From assembly GCA_034687125.1 (NCBI GenBank), contig JAQGBZ010000279.1, forward strand, positions 1 to 64,000: a stretch of 64,000 nt of DNA, written 5' to 3'. The position numbers and the translations under genes were made by a program. Shown in pieces: positions 1-22,849 of the stretch. The notes below the pieces were generated by a model, which saw only the letters and a list, made by a program, of their open reading frames with translations, ran no database searches and was not told the origin of the DNA. Positions within the stretch are counted from its first letter, which is position 1. Each line of letters opens with the position of its first letter. This DNA is from Neelides folsomi (Eukaryota; Arthropoda; Collembola; Neelipleona; Neelidae).

Positions 1-1443
1 GGATAAGGTTTGAAGTCATTTGAATGTTTCATAATCTCAATAAATTCTATATCCCCAATCAATTTACTGGTAGTTTAGTTATAGTTTAGTTATAGTTAGA
101 AAATATTTTAACTATATAGTTATAGTTGACAGTTTTTTCAACTATACGGAGCCTGGCTTACATCAATGTACTCGTTACACGAGAATGTGTAAAAGTGAAA
201 AATATAGGATGTGTGTATTGGTCCGGATGAGAGGAATAGTTAGCTATGGGTAAGTACCTACCTATATGTTTATATTCCCCACTCCACCCTCAGTTACTTT
301 CATCTTATCATAATTCAATCTGGAAGTTATTCTTTTCATTTGCCTCTAGTACTAGTTCCAGATTTCCCTTTTACCTCCTCTTTGATCTCGGCTGAGAGAG
401 ATGGGATTGAGAGGGCGCGTCTTTATCTTGAGTGAAGTCATTGATAGGGGGAGAGTCGGAACGGTTAGCGTAGTAGAATTTTAATGGGATTCGATAGTGC
501 ATAGTGAGGAGAAAAGGGGTCGTTTGGGATTAACCAGGCCCTTGTCTAAAAGAACTTCATTACGCGCCCTCCCACTCACCGAGGAGAGATAAAGTTGGTA
601 GTGTCTCTCTGAGATTGGCATTTCTCAATTGCAGAATTCACCTTACGGGTTGGAAATGAAAAATGAAGAAGAGTCCCGGGCTTTACCTCTTTCTCCCCCT
701 CATTGATTTCCGTGTCCTTCGGGGGTAGATGGGAAGAGGCTGCCATCCCACCTTCTCCAAGATTTATTCGTTCTCCCTCGCCGCCCTCGCCCGCTCCCCT
801 CTACTCCCATATATAATACTTAGAACCAGGCCTCTCTTATTGTCAATATTAATTATACTTGAGATTCAAAGATTTGAACCTCAACGATCCCTTTTCTATC
901 CCATTTGGAGGCTATGGGGCTATAGGGCTTTTTTTTATCAGCCTCTTATCACTCCCATCGATTGTCTGGAAGTTAAAGGACGATTTCGCCGTCGCTTTTA
1001 ATAACAAATTCTTTTACGTCGCTCCGCCTAAATTTATAGAATTTTTTGCATACTTCCTCATTCAATAATTTCCTCCAAAAGGGACGGGGAATGATTAAAC
1101 GTCCTATTTTAAACTTAATTGAAACGGGTACAAATTGCGGAAAACAATATGAAAATTGATTGTGGAAACATGAAGAGAGTATGTTTTGATAAATTGCCTC
1201 ATCCGCCTTCACTTTACATGGCGAGTATTTTACAACAAACATTTCCCTCCTAAGTAGCTCTCAACCTATTATCCTATAAAAGTTTTGCTAAATATCAAAC
1301 CCCTTTTCCCGCCCTATCCCGCCACGTGGAAGTTGTGAAACTTGTCGGGATCTATGAAGTATATGCACAACTTGATCCTTTTCTTTTCATTTGACAGCCT
1401 ACGAATCTTCTTTGTGGAGGAAATCTTATTAAAGAGGAAAACC
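1..1443. other. Gene-poor left edge
   Basis: I see no supported exon here. The stretch is AT-rich with a short 11-bp direct repeat (agtttagttat, about 2.4 copies, 72-97). Later exons of the leftward DNAI7-like gene should lie here or beyond the window edge, but none of the conserved C-terminal DNAI7 motifs could be read on the minus strand. A strong pyrimidine tract plus AG near 1380-1396 on the plus strand could be a 3' splice site in front of the small secreted-peptide candidate at 1444. Confidence 0.4.
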
Positions 1444-1893
1444 ATGAAGTTGCTTTACTTTCTGCTCTTCCAAATTCTGCTCACTTATTCCTATCCGCTC
1501 AAATACCCGGCTCGTATGTACTTAAGGACCCCCTGTATTGTATTTCCTATATCTTATAATCGACTCTTTTTTCCCCTTAATAGCTCAAAGAGCTCCTAAA
1601 CTTTTCCAACATCTCTCACCAACAAAGGCGTTCGGATATTCATTCTACTCAAGTTGAAAATAAATTCTCCGCCTTTGTCTCCTTCCATTACACAATGAAC
1701 TTGTCGCACTTAGGTCTTATATATCTTATATCCTGTGTAATCAAACGGCATAATTGAGAATGATGAGAATTCCTCTTTTGCTCACCTCTTTACAGCTCGA
1801 CGGCGGAGGGACCAAGTTGTTCTCGAGGGCCCAATCATCGATGGCTTCATAATGAAAAATATTAATTATTCATCCAATCAACTTTACTTTTAA
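1444..1893 (+). CDS. Candidate two-exon small secreted peptide (55 aa), unrecognised
   Basis: Exon 1 (1444-1513) encodes MKLLYFLLFQILLTYSYP, a textbook hydrophobic signal peptide, and ends at the donor C|GTATGT. Exon 2 (1796-1893) follows the strong acceptor ctctttacag. The phase fits (1 nt plus 2 nt gives Pro) and the frame then reads RRRRDQVVLEGPIIDGF before an AT-rich end and TAA at 1891-1893. The tetrabasic RRRR could be a prohormone-convertase site, so a neuropeptide-like precursor is possible, but I recognise no family. The last residues (from about MKNIN on) look like translated AT-rich intergenic DNA, so the true 3' end may differ. Exon 2 overlaps a possible DNAI7 exon on the minus strand (1786-1844); both may not be real. 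Confidence 0.3.
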
Positions 1894-2293
1894 ATCTATG
1901 ATTAATGACTCAATTGTCATTTATATAAATACGAGGAGGACACAATTGATTTTGGAGTCTTTGGAGAATTCAAACCCATTTGCGGAATTAAATCACTTTA
2001 ATTATTCACGAGTGTGTTAAACAGTGGAAATGATGTTAAATGACGTTTGCTAAGTTCGCCAAACTCAAGGCTTCAATGTACAGATAAATATTTTGTAGTT
2101 TATTAAATATTACATTATACGTATTAACTCCAACCTATAAATACAAACTGTATATGGATCACATTGTTCCATACGTGACCTACATTGACGCGTGTGTCTA
2201 ATCAACTCATACAATTTTCTTCCCCCTCGTCTTATTGTCAATTTTAATAAGTGGAATTGGAGCCATTGGGGAAAAGAATGGGAAATAATTTAC

Positions 2294-3764
2294 AATTTCG
2301 GAGCGCGTCGTGGATGCCAGGTGGGAAATAGGAATAAGAAGAGTCGGAGAAATGGTCGTATTCCAACTTCACGAGCCGATAAATCCCCTTCACCTTCATG
2401 AGGAACTCTGGGATTTTGAACCGGAACTTGACGTCTTCGTAAATGTAGCTGTCATACTCCGGACACATGTACATATTCCCCCACAGACAATGACTCATCT
2501 TCGGAGATTTGAAGATGGAAACAAAAACTCCGATTTCGGGATCAAACAACTCGTTGAGGTTCTTTATCAGGGCGAACGAGGCGCCGTCGATGGCTTCCTC
2601 TTGCTTCTTCTTCAGTTTTTGGTAGATCTGGAATGGGGTTCAATTATTTACAATCCTCTTTTATTCATCCTCGTGAATTCCTCCTCATGAGAATTTCATA
2701 CATAAAAGGTCATGGACTGCATTTGAGAGAAATTGAGTAAATAGTTTTAAAGTGTGATTACCTCTAAGGACCTTCTCTTTACTCAAACTTCCAAATAAAA
2801 AGGTTATTTGTTAACATAAACAGAAGTGAAACAATCTAGCTCCATTTTCCACACTTACCAATCCAATTTCCCTCACAGTTCCTGAGAAAGCCGAGTCAAA
2901 AGGGAAAGTTAGGAAATTCTTCATCTCATTAATGAACTAAAGGAATTAAAAGAGAATTAGCATACTTCCTCAAATCCTCTCAATTTTACTTAAATTGACT
3001 AACCAAGATTGTTTCTGGAATTTGGTCCGAAACTTTTTGAACTGTCGGTTCCTTCATCTCCTCCTCCCAGGAGGAAACGTAGGAATTGATCTCGTTGAGG
3101 GCATTGAGATAAGGTGTGTTCCCACACGACGTGTAAACCTCCCACTGTCATCATTAAGGAAAAAGATCATTATTTTACATTTTTTTCATTCTCCATTCCT
3201 CTTCAATTCAGGAAAAAGAGGCAAATAAGAAGAATTGAATTAGAATTTATTGAATATAAAAATATTATGAGCAGGGTCGAAGTGTTTGTTTATTTAAAAA
3301 AAAAGGATCAAATAAACATAGGGAGTTGCCAAAAAAGAAAAAGAAGTCATCGAAACAAAGAATGGTACGTGTGTGCAAATCTGATAAAGCTTTAAGGCTT
3401 ACATTCCTCATAACAGCAGAGGAGAAAGTCAAACAATGAGGAGTGACGTGCCGTAGAAGGGGTGCATATACGAACGAACCCCATAAACTTATGTAAATTT
3501 GTATTATATAAGTAGCAAGGAGGGAAAAAAGGGGAAAAATAAAAATCCGGCCCCAACCTCATGAATAGATTTTTTCCTTTGTAAATAATCAAAAATAATT
3601 TGATCGTAAAGTTTAAAAACATTCCCGGATTCCCTCAACTGGATCTTCCTGTAAAACATTTCCCTTCGAACTTTCCTCTCCGTTTTTAAAGCTTCCTCTT
3701 CCTCAAGGTCCCTTTGAAGTTTCTCGCGCTCCTCCCGTTCTTGGCGCTTCTTCTCAGACTCCAT
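2294..3764 (-). CDS. DNAI7: DNAI7/CASC1-like axonemal dynein protein, N-terminal half
   Basis: Three phase-consistent exons encode the first 227 residues: 3558-3764 (69 codons), 3004-3144 (47 codons) and 2294-2627 (334 nt). The start at 3764 is supported by an in-frame TGA three codons upstream. Residues 1-40 are a charged Glu/Arg/Lys helix, as in the family. Exon 2 opens WEVYTSCGNTP and continues NEINSYVSSWEEE, matching the W-x2-Y-x2-C...EIN-x3-S-x-W-x-E pattern of CASC1/DNAI7. Exon 3 contains HCLWGNMY, then RFKIPEF and LEYDHFSD, matching the CLWGN / F-x-(I/L)-P / YDH-(L/V/F)-S landmarks. Family knowledge: DNAI7 is tied to axonemal inner-arm dynein and cilia motility. Introns are 413 bp (3145-3557) and 376 bp (2628-3003). 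The third donor (GTAAAT at 2293) leads leftward; a phase-compatible exon at 1786-1844 is possible but disputed. The C-terminal half is outside the window or unrecognised, so the entry is partial. Confidence 0.85.
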
Positions 3765-4470
3765 ATCTCTTCACGTCAACTTCCCTTGGCACCCGTCAAG
3801 TGAAGTTCTCAATCTTCAAGTCTCCCCTTTTTCCACATCCCTCACCCCGGGACAGATATTGTAGTCCGTGACATATTTACCTTTTTTCTTGAGTAACAAT
3901 GGGGGGATTACTCTTTCCCTTCCCAAACCACAACTGTTGGGAGAGAATTCTCTCCACACTTTCGCCACTTTATTGTTGACACAAACTTTCGGGTATTTAT
4001 TGTCAATATATGTAATTTAAGATGGTAAATGGGAAAAGTGGGTGGATGATTTGATTTCTTAAATTCACAATCCCATTGGGGGCTAAAAATTCAAAATGCA
4101 AATTGGAATTTGTAAGAGTGTAAGAAAATTTGGCTCTCCAGTTTGATCAATACAATTCCTTTGCTTTCGTGTTGGAGCTACTTTGAATTCCTTTACACCT
4201 CGGAACAAATAAAAATCACTTATAGCCAAATTATGGAATAGAAAAATCAATATTGGCTTTTCTCATATTTCCCCTTCACAGGTTTACTAAAACTAAATCA
4301 AGGGTGGAGGTAGCGGGAAGCGAAATTCTTATCTTTCGTCATTCAATTTCATTTCAATTGAACTTCAAACTTTAACTTGAGATCGAAATTTCATATTTAT
4401 TCATAAAATCAGTAAAGTGAAATATTTCATAATCTTCAACTAAATATAGGATTAAATAGGCGAGTGGAGA
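3765..4470. promoter_or_regulatory. Head-to-head intergenic region, DNAI7-like / YIPF5
   Basis: This 706-bp gap separates the start codons of two divergent genes, so it should hold both 5' UTRs and promoters. It has no convincing TATA box at a sensible distance on either side and contains AT-rich stretches. A shared (bidirectional) promoter is an inference from spacing only. Confidence 0.5.
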
Positions 4471-14810
<10,340 letters not shown>

Positions 14811-14814
14811 AGAA

Positions 14815-14820
14815 AATAAA
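14815..14820 (+). terminator. Poly(A) signal of YIPF5
   Basis: AATAAA begins only 5 nt after the YIPF5 stop codon, implying a very short 3' UTR. A second AATAAA lies at 15007-15012 and could serve a longer transcript. Confidence 0.55.
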
Positions 14821-17800
14821 TGTAACTTATGATTCTACATTTACTTCACTCTGATATTCATTTATTGTTCAAGATGCACAAAAATCCATAATTTACATTT
14901 ATAGTATTATTTTAAATGTTTCAAATTATAAATATTTCATGTTTATTGGTAAATGGTAAAAGGGTAGGAATTTACTTTTTGCGTTTATTATTTATTTATT
15001 TCTTTAAATAAAATTGTGCGTCACGTGAATAATTTGAGATTAATTTATTGATACATATTTGATTTAGGATTTAATTCAGTTAATGCAATAGATGAGCTGG
15101 AGGTTTCCGCAGTGGAACAAACGTTTTATTTCGAGCGAGGCAAAGCTGAAAAGTTTATGTTTTTTATATGGAGATGACGCTAGGGTGGCGATCGTTTCGT
15201 TTCAGTTTCTCTTCGCTTTACTTCTGGAGTTTGTTGGGGGCGGTTAGAGATTCGGATTTTGGAGGGGATTGGGGAATTGACAAGTAGTCATTGATAATAT
15301 TTGCCAAGGGAATGGGTATGGAAGACTGTGCCGAATAGATGTGGTTGTGGGGCCAGGCAGGTGTCGGTTTACGGCTCTCGAGTAATTAAACTAAAGAGTA
15401 AATTAATTACAAGGACTCTAATGGTGACAATGGTGAGGGAAATAGTCGTCGTAATGAGGTATGTATTTATACGTGTCTTGACGGTGGTAAGATGCGAGGG
15501 CTCTCCCTGTTTACCGACTCAATTGGAGAGGAACTTTGTCTGAAAATGCTTCTCTCGCACTTGTCCCATTCCGCTCCATCGAGCCGAAAATTTTCCCTCA
15601 ATTTGCAGATTCCCCTTTTGGTTAAAGTAAAATAAAGGGAAGGGTGGTCTTGGGATGAGCCGAATGTCGAGGGCGTCCACGTCGATCTCCTCGGGAACCC
15701 GAACCCAAGGAGAATCTCCACGCTCGCCCATTAATAATGTAGTGAATAGTGAATGGGGTATCTTTAAAAGTTGTGAAGCCATAACCAGCAATTCATTCGT
15801 TTACGTGTAATTTAATTTAATGAGTCGCGGAGGCTTCAAAGGCCTCCTCGCCCCAGAACTCCAATTTAAAACTTCCCTTTGGTGGTTGAAGTGAAAGGAA
15901 GGGCGGGTTGACCAGCAGAGATTTCATTTCGTAAGAAACCCGCCGTTCCTTATTTCATTCTCTTCTTCCGCTCATATCCGGTCAGTTGAAATTGTTCCTT
16001 TCTTCCGAATCCTGGCCGGAGGAAATGTTTGGGGAAGGCCGTTCTTTTTGTTTTCCTCCCCTTCTAACCTACTTTGGCACAAGAAATAAATTAAAGAGAA
16101 AAACCCCATCGATCTCATTTCGCCCGCTTTCTTTCTCTGATTGATATTTTTATAGAGATGAGGTTCCTCCTCAGCTACACTCAATAACCCTTGTCAGTTC
16201 CTCCGTGAAAAATGTTGGAAAGGAGAATGCGGGGAATGACCCGTAATAAGGGCCAAATGAAACAGGCGAACTCGAGTTGATTGCATCACTCATAATATCC
16301 AACTTCATAACTCTCATTCACTATGGCCCATTAATAAAAAATAAGAAATATTTGAGTTAATGAAAGTCTTTAAAATATTTCCCCTCGCTCCCCGAACGTC
16401 TTTTCTCCGCCCTGCTGTTTTATCCTTATGTGATGGACCGAGGATGGATTTATTTTTAAGTATATTGTGACATTGAAGAAACTTCCTATATTTCCTTCTT
16501 CTTCCTCAATGACACGATGAGTAATGAAAATGCTGGATTTTGTCTTGGAGTGAAAGTTAAGTTCCGTTCTGCATTACACCGTCGTTGTATGTACTTATCG
16601 TGTTGGGTGTAAGTATGTGTATGGGTTGAGGGAGGACCGTAGTCTTCAAAACCTTTGATCAATTTCATGCATGATTTATGGAAAAGAATTTTCAATATTG
16701 AATCCTTCAAAATATCATTAATCATATACGTGTGTTGTACACACTCGGGTTTAAGCCTTCCCAATAATCATCCTTATTAAATTTTACCTTCCACTCCCTT
16801 CGAAAAGTGAATTTATTAAGAAGTTTAATTTATTCCAGGAAATTATTTTAAGATTTATTTAAAGATTTATTTTAAAAGTTGAATGGAAATGTAATTTACG
16901 CCCTTCGCACCCCCTTAAATGCCTCCATACGTCGAAGTAGAGATTTGAGACAAGTGAGTGAATATGGGGGGAAGTGTGATAAGGAGGTTTTGTGAATAAA
17001 TTGCCTTGATCATTCTTATTTACTGACCCTGTCCATTGAGAATCCTCTGGAGGAATTTCCCATTCTTCAAGATCCCCATCTTTCCCAGCTTTCCTCCTTA
17101 TCCTTCCGAGAACTCGCACCGGATCTGGAGAGCAAAATGTTTTAGGAAATGGAAATTGTACAGCCTGTATGAATTTATTTATCAAAATTGAACTTTTACC
17201 CGCGCTACTTGCCTTCCTTCTATTACGCGGTTATTTAGGCCATGTTCTCCCGCGATCTATTGAATATAAATAAAAAGGGGCAAAGTCAGGATGCATAGAG
17301 AAAGAGTATTTCATTTCCTCATGAAATATTGATGAGGGCGAATTGGAATTGAACTTGATGAGGAGATTCGAGGAAAGGTGAGCTCATCGGGAATGCAAAC
17401 TTTCTCTCCCACTACTCAATAACTTCATTATATGTAATGTGGGAACATACGGACCGGGGTTCCTCACGTGAATGCCAGCTATTTTGTTTACATTCATTCA
17501 CCTCAAACCTCACCATACATTTAAAATTTAAACTAAAGAAGGAGTAGTAGATGTCATGTACATACATTGAGCATACAAATTTATTCATACGTAAATAAAA
17601 CAGTTGTTCAGAAGTCAAACTCTTGTTTTTCCTCCGTGGTTTGACATTATACACCCAACTGGGTCGAATATAAGAAACGCTTTTATCGCTACTCATCAGG
17701 TATAGGACCCCAAATATCCAAATGTGTACGTGCCCAAATGCAATTTCTTCAATATCATATCACACGCATGCATAAATACAAACATACTAGGCACTATGTG

Positions 17801-20192
17801 TGTTCAAAAAATATCCGATCGTGCTCCCTAAAATATTTTACATTCGAAGCATAGCATTTACAGTTTTTGCAAACAGAATTTTTTACTTGCATTGGTTATT
17901 GAATTCAATTAGTAGGGCAGGTTTTTCAAGATGTCAAAAATTTATAAATTTCAACTATAATTTTAAAAAATGCTTTTTAATTATGTATGATATATTATAA
18001 CATATACAAAATTGAAAAATAAATTGATCAAACATTTCCGAGTATTATTTATGAAATGCAGGTAAATAGATAGGTAATAATAATAAGTGAATAAAATAAC
18101 TACTTTTAGTATTTAATAATTGACGAATGTGGATTTAAATGATTTATATAGTATTTTATACCTACTGCTATCTGTCAATTAGTCAGTTAACAATAAGTAT
18201 ACAATACCCATAATAGGTATGTATGTACTATTTCATTTATGCTAAAAGCTTTATTCTGCATTACTTAGGTAAGTATTAAGTATACAGATACATAGAGTAT
18301 TTATATGTAGGATATACTTTATTTTCCTAATTAATTTTTTGTTTCATATTGATTTCTTATAACTTACAAGTATTGATTTTAGCTCTTAGTTAATAAGTAC
18401 CTGTAATCGTGGTTTGTCATCCGGGCTTAAATTGGTGGATTGAATGAATTCGTTTCCTCTGAAGCAAATAATATTTCTCTAGAGTTGATTAAAAAGTAGT
18501 TGGAGGACCCTGAATTGTGAAGGAGCAGAGCGAAACCATATTTTAAGAAATGTTGATAAAATTACCATAATTTGCAAGTTGGAGGAAGGAAGGCGAAGAT
18601 GTTTCACTCACTCAAAGAGGATATAAAATGGAGTAACATTAAGGGGAAGTCTTGTCCGACCGAGCATCTTTCCCCATTCTCTTTATGCCTTTTTCAATCC
18701 TCCACCGGGAAACCTCGCTGCAGACGGGGAAGAATGATGATGTGAATTGAGAGAACAACGAGATGGATTTATTTCCTATCTAAATACACATGTCTTCCCA
18801 TCTCTCTGTTATTTATTTTGAATATTCCCCTCCCCTCCGGGAAGTTTTCCCTTTGGTCACGGCCAGCTGAAGGGAAAGGTAGGCTCATCATCTTCTCCTA
18901 ATGCTGAGGTGGATGTTGTGATTTTCCGCCCCCGATGGATACAAATGACGTGGCTTAGAAACTATTTGCCATTCCTGAATCCTCCAAAGCTGATAATTAT
19001 TCATGCGTGATGTTTAATTAACTCTCTTCCCATTCCTCGAATCTCCTCATTCACATCATTTCTTTTACAGCCCCTACTTGGGAATTAAAACATTTCCCAA
19101 GCAGCTATTTCCCAATTTTATTTGCCAGAGTCCTCGAGAATTAACTTCAATTTGCTCAGCTAATGTAAAAATCAAATTTGCTTGATTAAACCTCCGATGG
19201 CGTATCGTTGGCCAAAATGAGGAATTAGCTCATCCAGTCGCACTTTTCCTCCTATTTGCACAAAGTGCCCTTGAGGGACGGCCAACCGTTTTCTTTCCAT
19301 CCAATACACATTTAATATTTACATCCATTTGCATGAGGAATGGAATAAATTGATTGATCTGTATGAAAACATTCGGGTTGAAGATAAATGTGAAACGTAC
19401 GTGACTTTCCACTCCTTTCTTCCTCCTCCAAATCCCGTCACTTTCTTGAGGGGAAAGGGAATTTAAAAAAGTGTGATGGATTTGACATCTTCTCTGCCTC
19501 CTTCCAATTTCAATTACCAATTTAGCATCTTCGAAGAAGCCCTTGGCCAGGAGTTTCATTCGATCCGTGTGAGTCTCTTATTTGGATGTTGATCCTTAAT
19601 CGAGCTGTAAATTGGAACGAGGGGGCTCAGGGAATTCTCCTTCAATCCGCTTCTATCGTTTCCATCTAATCGACTCTTTTATCGCCTTCAATTTGATTGG
19701 AACTGATTGTTGTGAATGTGGATAAGATATGTAGGGAGAGGAAGGGAGCGTTATTTTCTTTTCCACTCCATAAATTGCAGCTAATCACCCTCTTATTTAT
19801 GTTGGCAGTGAGAGCTCAAACTTAACTTTCAACTGGCCCTGTTCTTGAAAACCGAGTCTTCCATGGCTGAAATTAATGCATGTACGGATGGACGGATTTA
19901 AACTTAACTCTCCGTCTACACAATCTTCTATCGATCCACGAGCCTCCCATGTGACATTGGAAACATTCCTTCGAGCCCCTCAGTCAGCTCTTCATAGAAA
20001 GGCATATCTTTATGTAAATATCATATGGAACGAATTTGAGTTCAAATGGGGAAGTAATACGGGCTAACAATGGGCCAGATATTTTTCTCTTTATAATAAA
20101 TTCTCCCGTAAGTTTTAAATTTCAACTTGGGCTTTGTGAAATCGGAACAAAGCTTGAACATGCACACTACTGGTACAAACGTTGAATACGTA
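14821..20192. other. Intergenic, no gene recognised
   Basis: The stretch alternates between moderate-GC DNA and AT-rich tracts (for example 17750-18450). Around 15160-15210 there is a TATA-like tttttatatgg about 35 bp ahead of a TTTCAGTTTC initiator-like site, and a splice-donor-like GAG|GTATGT near 15460 on the plus strand. This might be the start of an unrecognised or noncoding transcript, but no coding chain could be built. Confidence 0.4.
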
Positions 20193-20318
20193 CGAGGGCA
20201 AATTCAAAAAAATATGACCTTTTACTCACAGCCTTAGTGTGGTATAGAGATATAAGTGACATATAATATGTTATATAATATGAGGTATATAATAACTATA
20301 TTTTTAAATTTCTCCTCG
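20193..20318. mobile_element. Mariner-type MITE (126 bp)
   Basis: The ends are inverted: cgagggcaaattcaaaaa at 20193 against cgaggagaaatttaaaaa read inward from 20318 (15 of 18 identical). Both ends are flanked by TA (20191-20192 and 20319-20320), the target duplication used by Tc1/mariner elements, and the CGAGGG terminus is typical of mariner-type TIRs. There is no coding capacity; the middle is AT-rich (atataatatgttatataata). It would have been moved by a transposase encoded elsewhere. Confidence 0.6.
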
Positions 20319-21825
20319 TACGTTTGTAGTTTGCATGGGGGAATGGATGCATACTGATAGGAGATTGTCATAAGTTCCCCTTCCCTCCAATGAACTTCAA
20401 ATCTTGGGAATAATAATTTGAAGAAGAAGTGGAGCGGCGGAGTATAATCATCCCGTTTCCCACTTCCCCTGGAGAGGGGATAGGGGGACCCGGGTTGATT
20501 ACTTCACTTGATTAATTGGACATTGAGAAGATGTTTTGTAATTTTGCACAAATGTTGGGAAGGTGGGGATTTGCCTTTCCCTCGCTTAACTACTCTTCCC
20601 AATGGGGCGCTCAAGGAGGAGACTCTTCTTGGGAATGGACTATGAATGTCTCCTCGGAGACACTTTTTCATAAAATTTTATACGCGGTCATTCGCCCTTT
20701 ACCAGAGCGAACCTCGCTGAATCAGTCAGGTTTTATAGGAGGCGAACACTTTATGAGATGAGAATAATTTTTCTCTCTCCAACAGGGACAGTTATATTGA
20801 CCTTCATTCGGAAATCTGTTCCCCTCCTGGCGGATTTGGAGGAGTTTGGAGGGAAATCGGGGTGAATTCGGAATTAGGACCAAATGCGCCCATACAGTCG
20901 GATCATGTCTACGGGAAGAGAATGAAATAAAGGAATGGACAATGAAGAGTTCACTTTATTCACGTGTAGTTGATTCTTCAAGGGTGGTGGGGTGAATGAT
21001 GAGCGAGGTGAAGAAGTTGAGGAATCATACCCTCCCAATCAATCCCATCGATAAAGAAGTGGGGGAGATGTGGAATATTCTCTCATTTTCTCCTCTATTG
21101 CCTTCCCTATTTCGCCTCCCCTTGATTTGATGGGACAGCGTAAGTGGAGCGTTTCCATTTGATTTCCCTTCTCTTTATGATTTACTCCGTTTCTTTTTCT
21201 CAAATTCACGTTTTTCATCTTCCTTCCTCTCCCAACCCTTTTATATCTCCTTTTATTCACTCCTCCTCCTTCACCTTCTGTCAAATCTAATAAATTCCAA
21301 TGCGTACAGATTTATATTACACTAAATCCGATTTTATTGAAATCATCATTTCCTATTTTGATCAATAAAAAATACAAACGGGCTCTATAAACAATAATTA
21401 TGCCCTCGAGAGCTTTTGGACCCGTAATGAAAAAATATTTGAAGAAGAAATCCATCCCTTGATTTAAGGATCCCAATAATATAAAATATCATAAAATTAT
21501 TTTATTTTTCATCTCCTGCTTACGTCTCCATAACCCAAGTGGCCATCAGAAGTTTATACATTGCAAACCAGCGCAATAAAGTTATCATTATCCTCGTACA
21601 TCCAAGAGTCGTCGCACTCGGATTCATATACATATGGAGTAACAATAAATTCTCGTAAATACACAAATAAATAATTAGTGAATCGAATATGATATAATGA
21701 ATGTAAACACACACTTACCGTTTATCGAAATAGAGAATGATGATTCATATCATTAGGAATAAATGAAGTTTGTGAGGCGCAAGTTTGTAAATAATATTAT
21801 TAAGTATTTGTGAATGGAGGATATA
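20319..21825. other. Intergenic, between MITE and mariner-like element
   Basis: I see no gene. Short open frames at 20516-20761 and 21039-21284 look like chance readings of moderate-GC and purine-rich DNA. Confidence 0.5.
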
Positions 21826-22026
21826 CAGGGATCGCAATAAACATTGAACAAATGAAACCAAAAAAAACTGAAACTTACATACTTAGGAAATCCTAGTTAA
21901 GTGCATCTTAAAGAGGATCCATCAGAATAATTAAATTAATTTTTTCAAGTAGATTGGTTAAATATTAAGATTTAATTATTGTCATAGCGCGCGAAAATCC
22001 AAATGCATAGGAATAGATAGGAATAT
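21826..22026 (+). repeat. Left terminal inverted repeat of the mariner-like element
   Basis: It pairs with 22850-23046. Long blocks such as gtgcatcttaaagaggatcc are identical in both arms. Confidence 0.85.
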
Positions 22027-22162
22027 TGTTAGGTCGTTTATCAATAAGCCTCTAATAATTTTGGCTTTCTATGAAAAATAAACATTTTGGTATTGAAGAA
22101 ATTAATGATATTAAAGTAATGCATTAAAATAAAAAGTATTTAAATGTTAGTTAATAAATATT

Positions 22163-22487
22163 TTAAATAATCTGAGCTCCATCGACTTCGATTATCCTCT
22201 GAAGTCTTCTCTCTACGCTCAAGCAAGCGTTCCTGCACATCTCCAACGTGACCGTTTTGGAAGCTTCAATTGCCGTTTTCAACTCTGGAATTGTTGATAA
22301 TGATGTCCGGGGAACGAGGGGGCCAAGAAATTGGACCAGCATTACTGATCCACTTTGGACCAAAATTTTCATTTAACCATGATCTCGTCCATTTTTTAAA
22401 ATGAGCTGGAGCACCGTCCAATTGAAAATAAATATTTTCTACGTCATATCCTGCATAAATTTGAGGTAGAACTTCATCTACCATCAT
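22163..22487 (-). pseudogene. Mariner-like transposase, C-terminal remnant
   Basis: The minus strand reads IYFQLDGAPAHF, then WLNENFGPKWI and GPISWPPRSPD, matching the Q-x-DGAP-x-H / RWIGR-GPI-WPPRSPD block of mariner-like transposases around the second catalytic Asp. A neighbouring frame continues PELKTAIEAS and VERRLQRIIEVDGAQI, the family's C-terminal end, and stops at 22163. The TPLDFFLWG-type block that should sit between these two parts, with the third catalytic acid, is missing and the frame changes there; the N-terminal DNA-binding half is absent too. It cannot encode a working enzyme. Confidence 0.8.
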
Positions 22488-22849
22488 TTTGACAAATGAC
22501 GCTTCTGTAACGGTTTTTGGAAAAAATCAGAAAGACGACGACCGATGGTTTTTCATTTTCCAAGCCTCCGTTTTTTTGCCATTTTCTTACAACTCTTGCT
22601 ATCGTCATTCAAGAAGGAATTTTGATTTAAATGGCCACTTTCTTGACTCTCACAATTTCACAAGCATTCGAATTTTTTGTAAATTTCTCACAGATAAATA
22701 TCTTTCTTTAAAATTAAATCTCATTTTAATAAATAATTTAACTGAATTTCCAAATCAAATAATTTAGAATTAGAAAAGTTAAGGCAATGCCAAATAAAAA
22801 GAGAAAGGTGGCGAAAGTGTCGCCTATTTTTAACGTTTCTCTTATATGA

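Noticed and set aside
973-1242. Possible further DNAI7 exon (minus)
   Set aside because: The translated frame lacks all DNAI7 C-terminal landmarks.
1440-1500. Minus-strand reading RIGISEQNLEEQK as a DNAI7 exon
   Set aside because: The acceptor has no pyrimidine tract, and the plus strand reads as a clear signal peptide instead.
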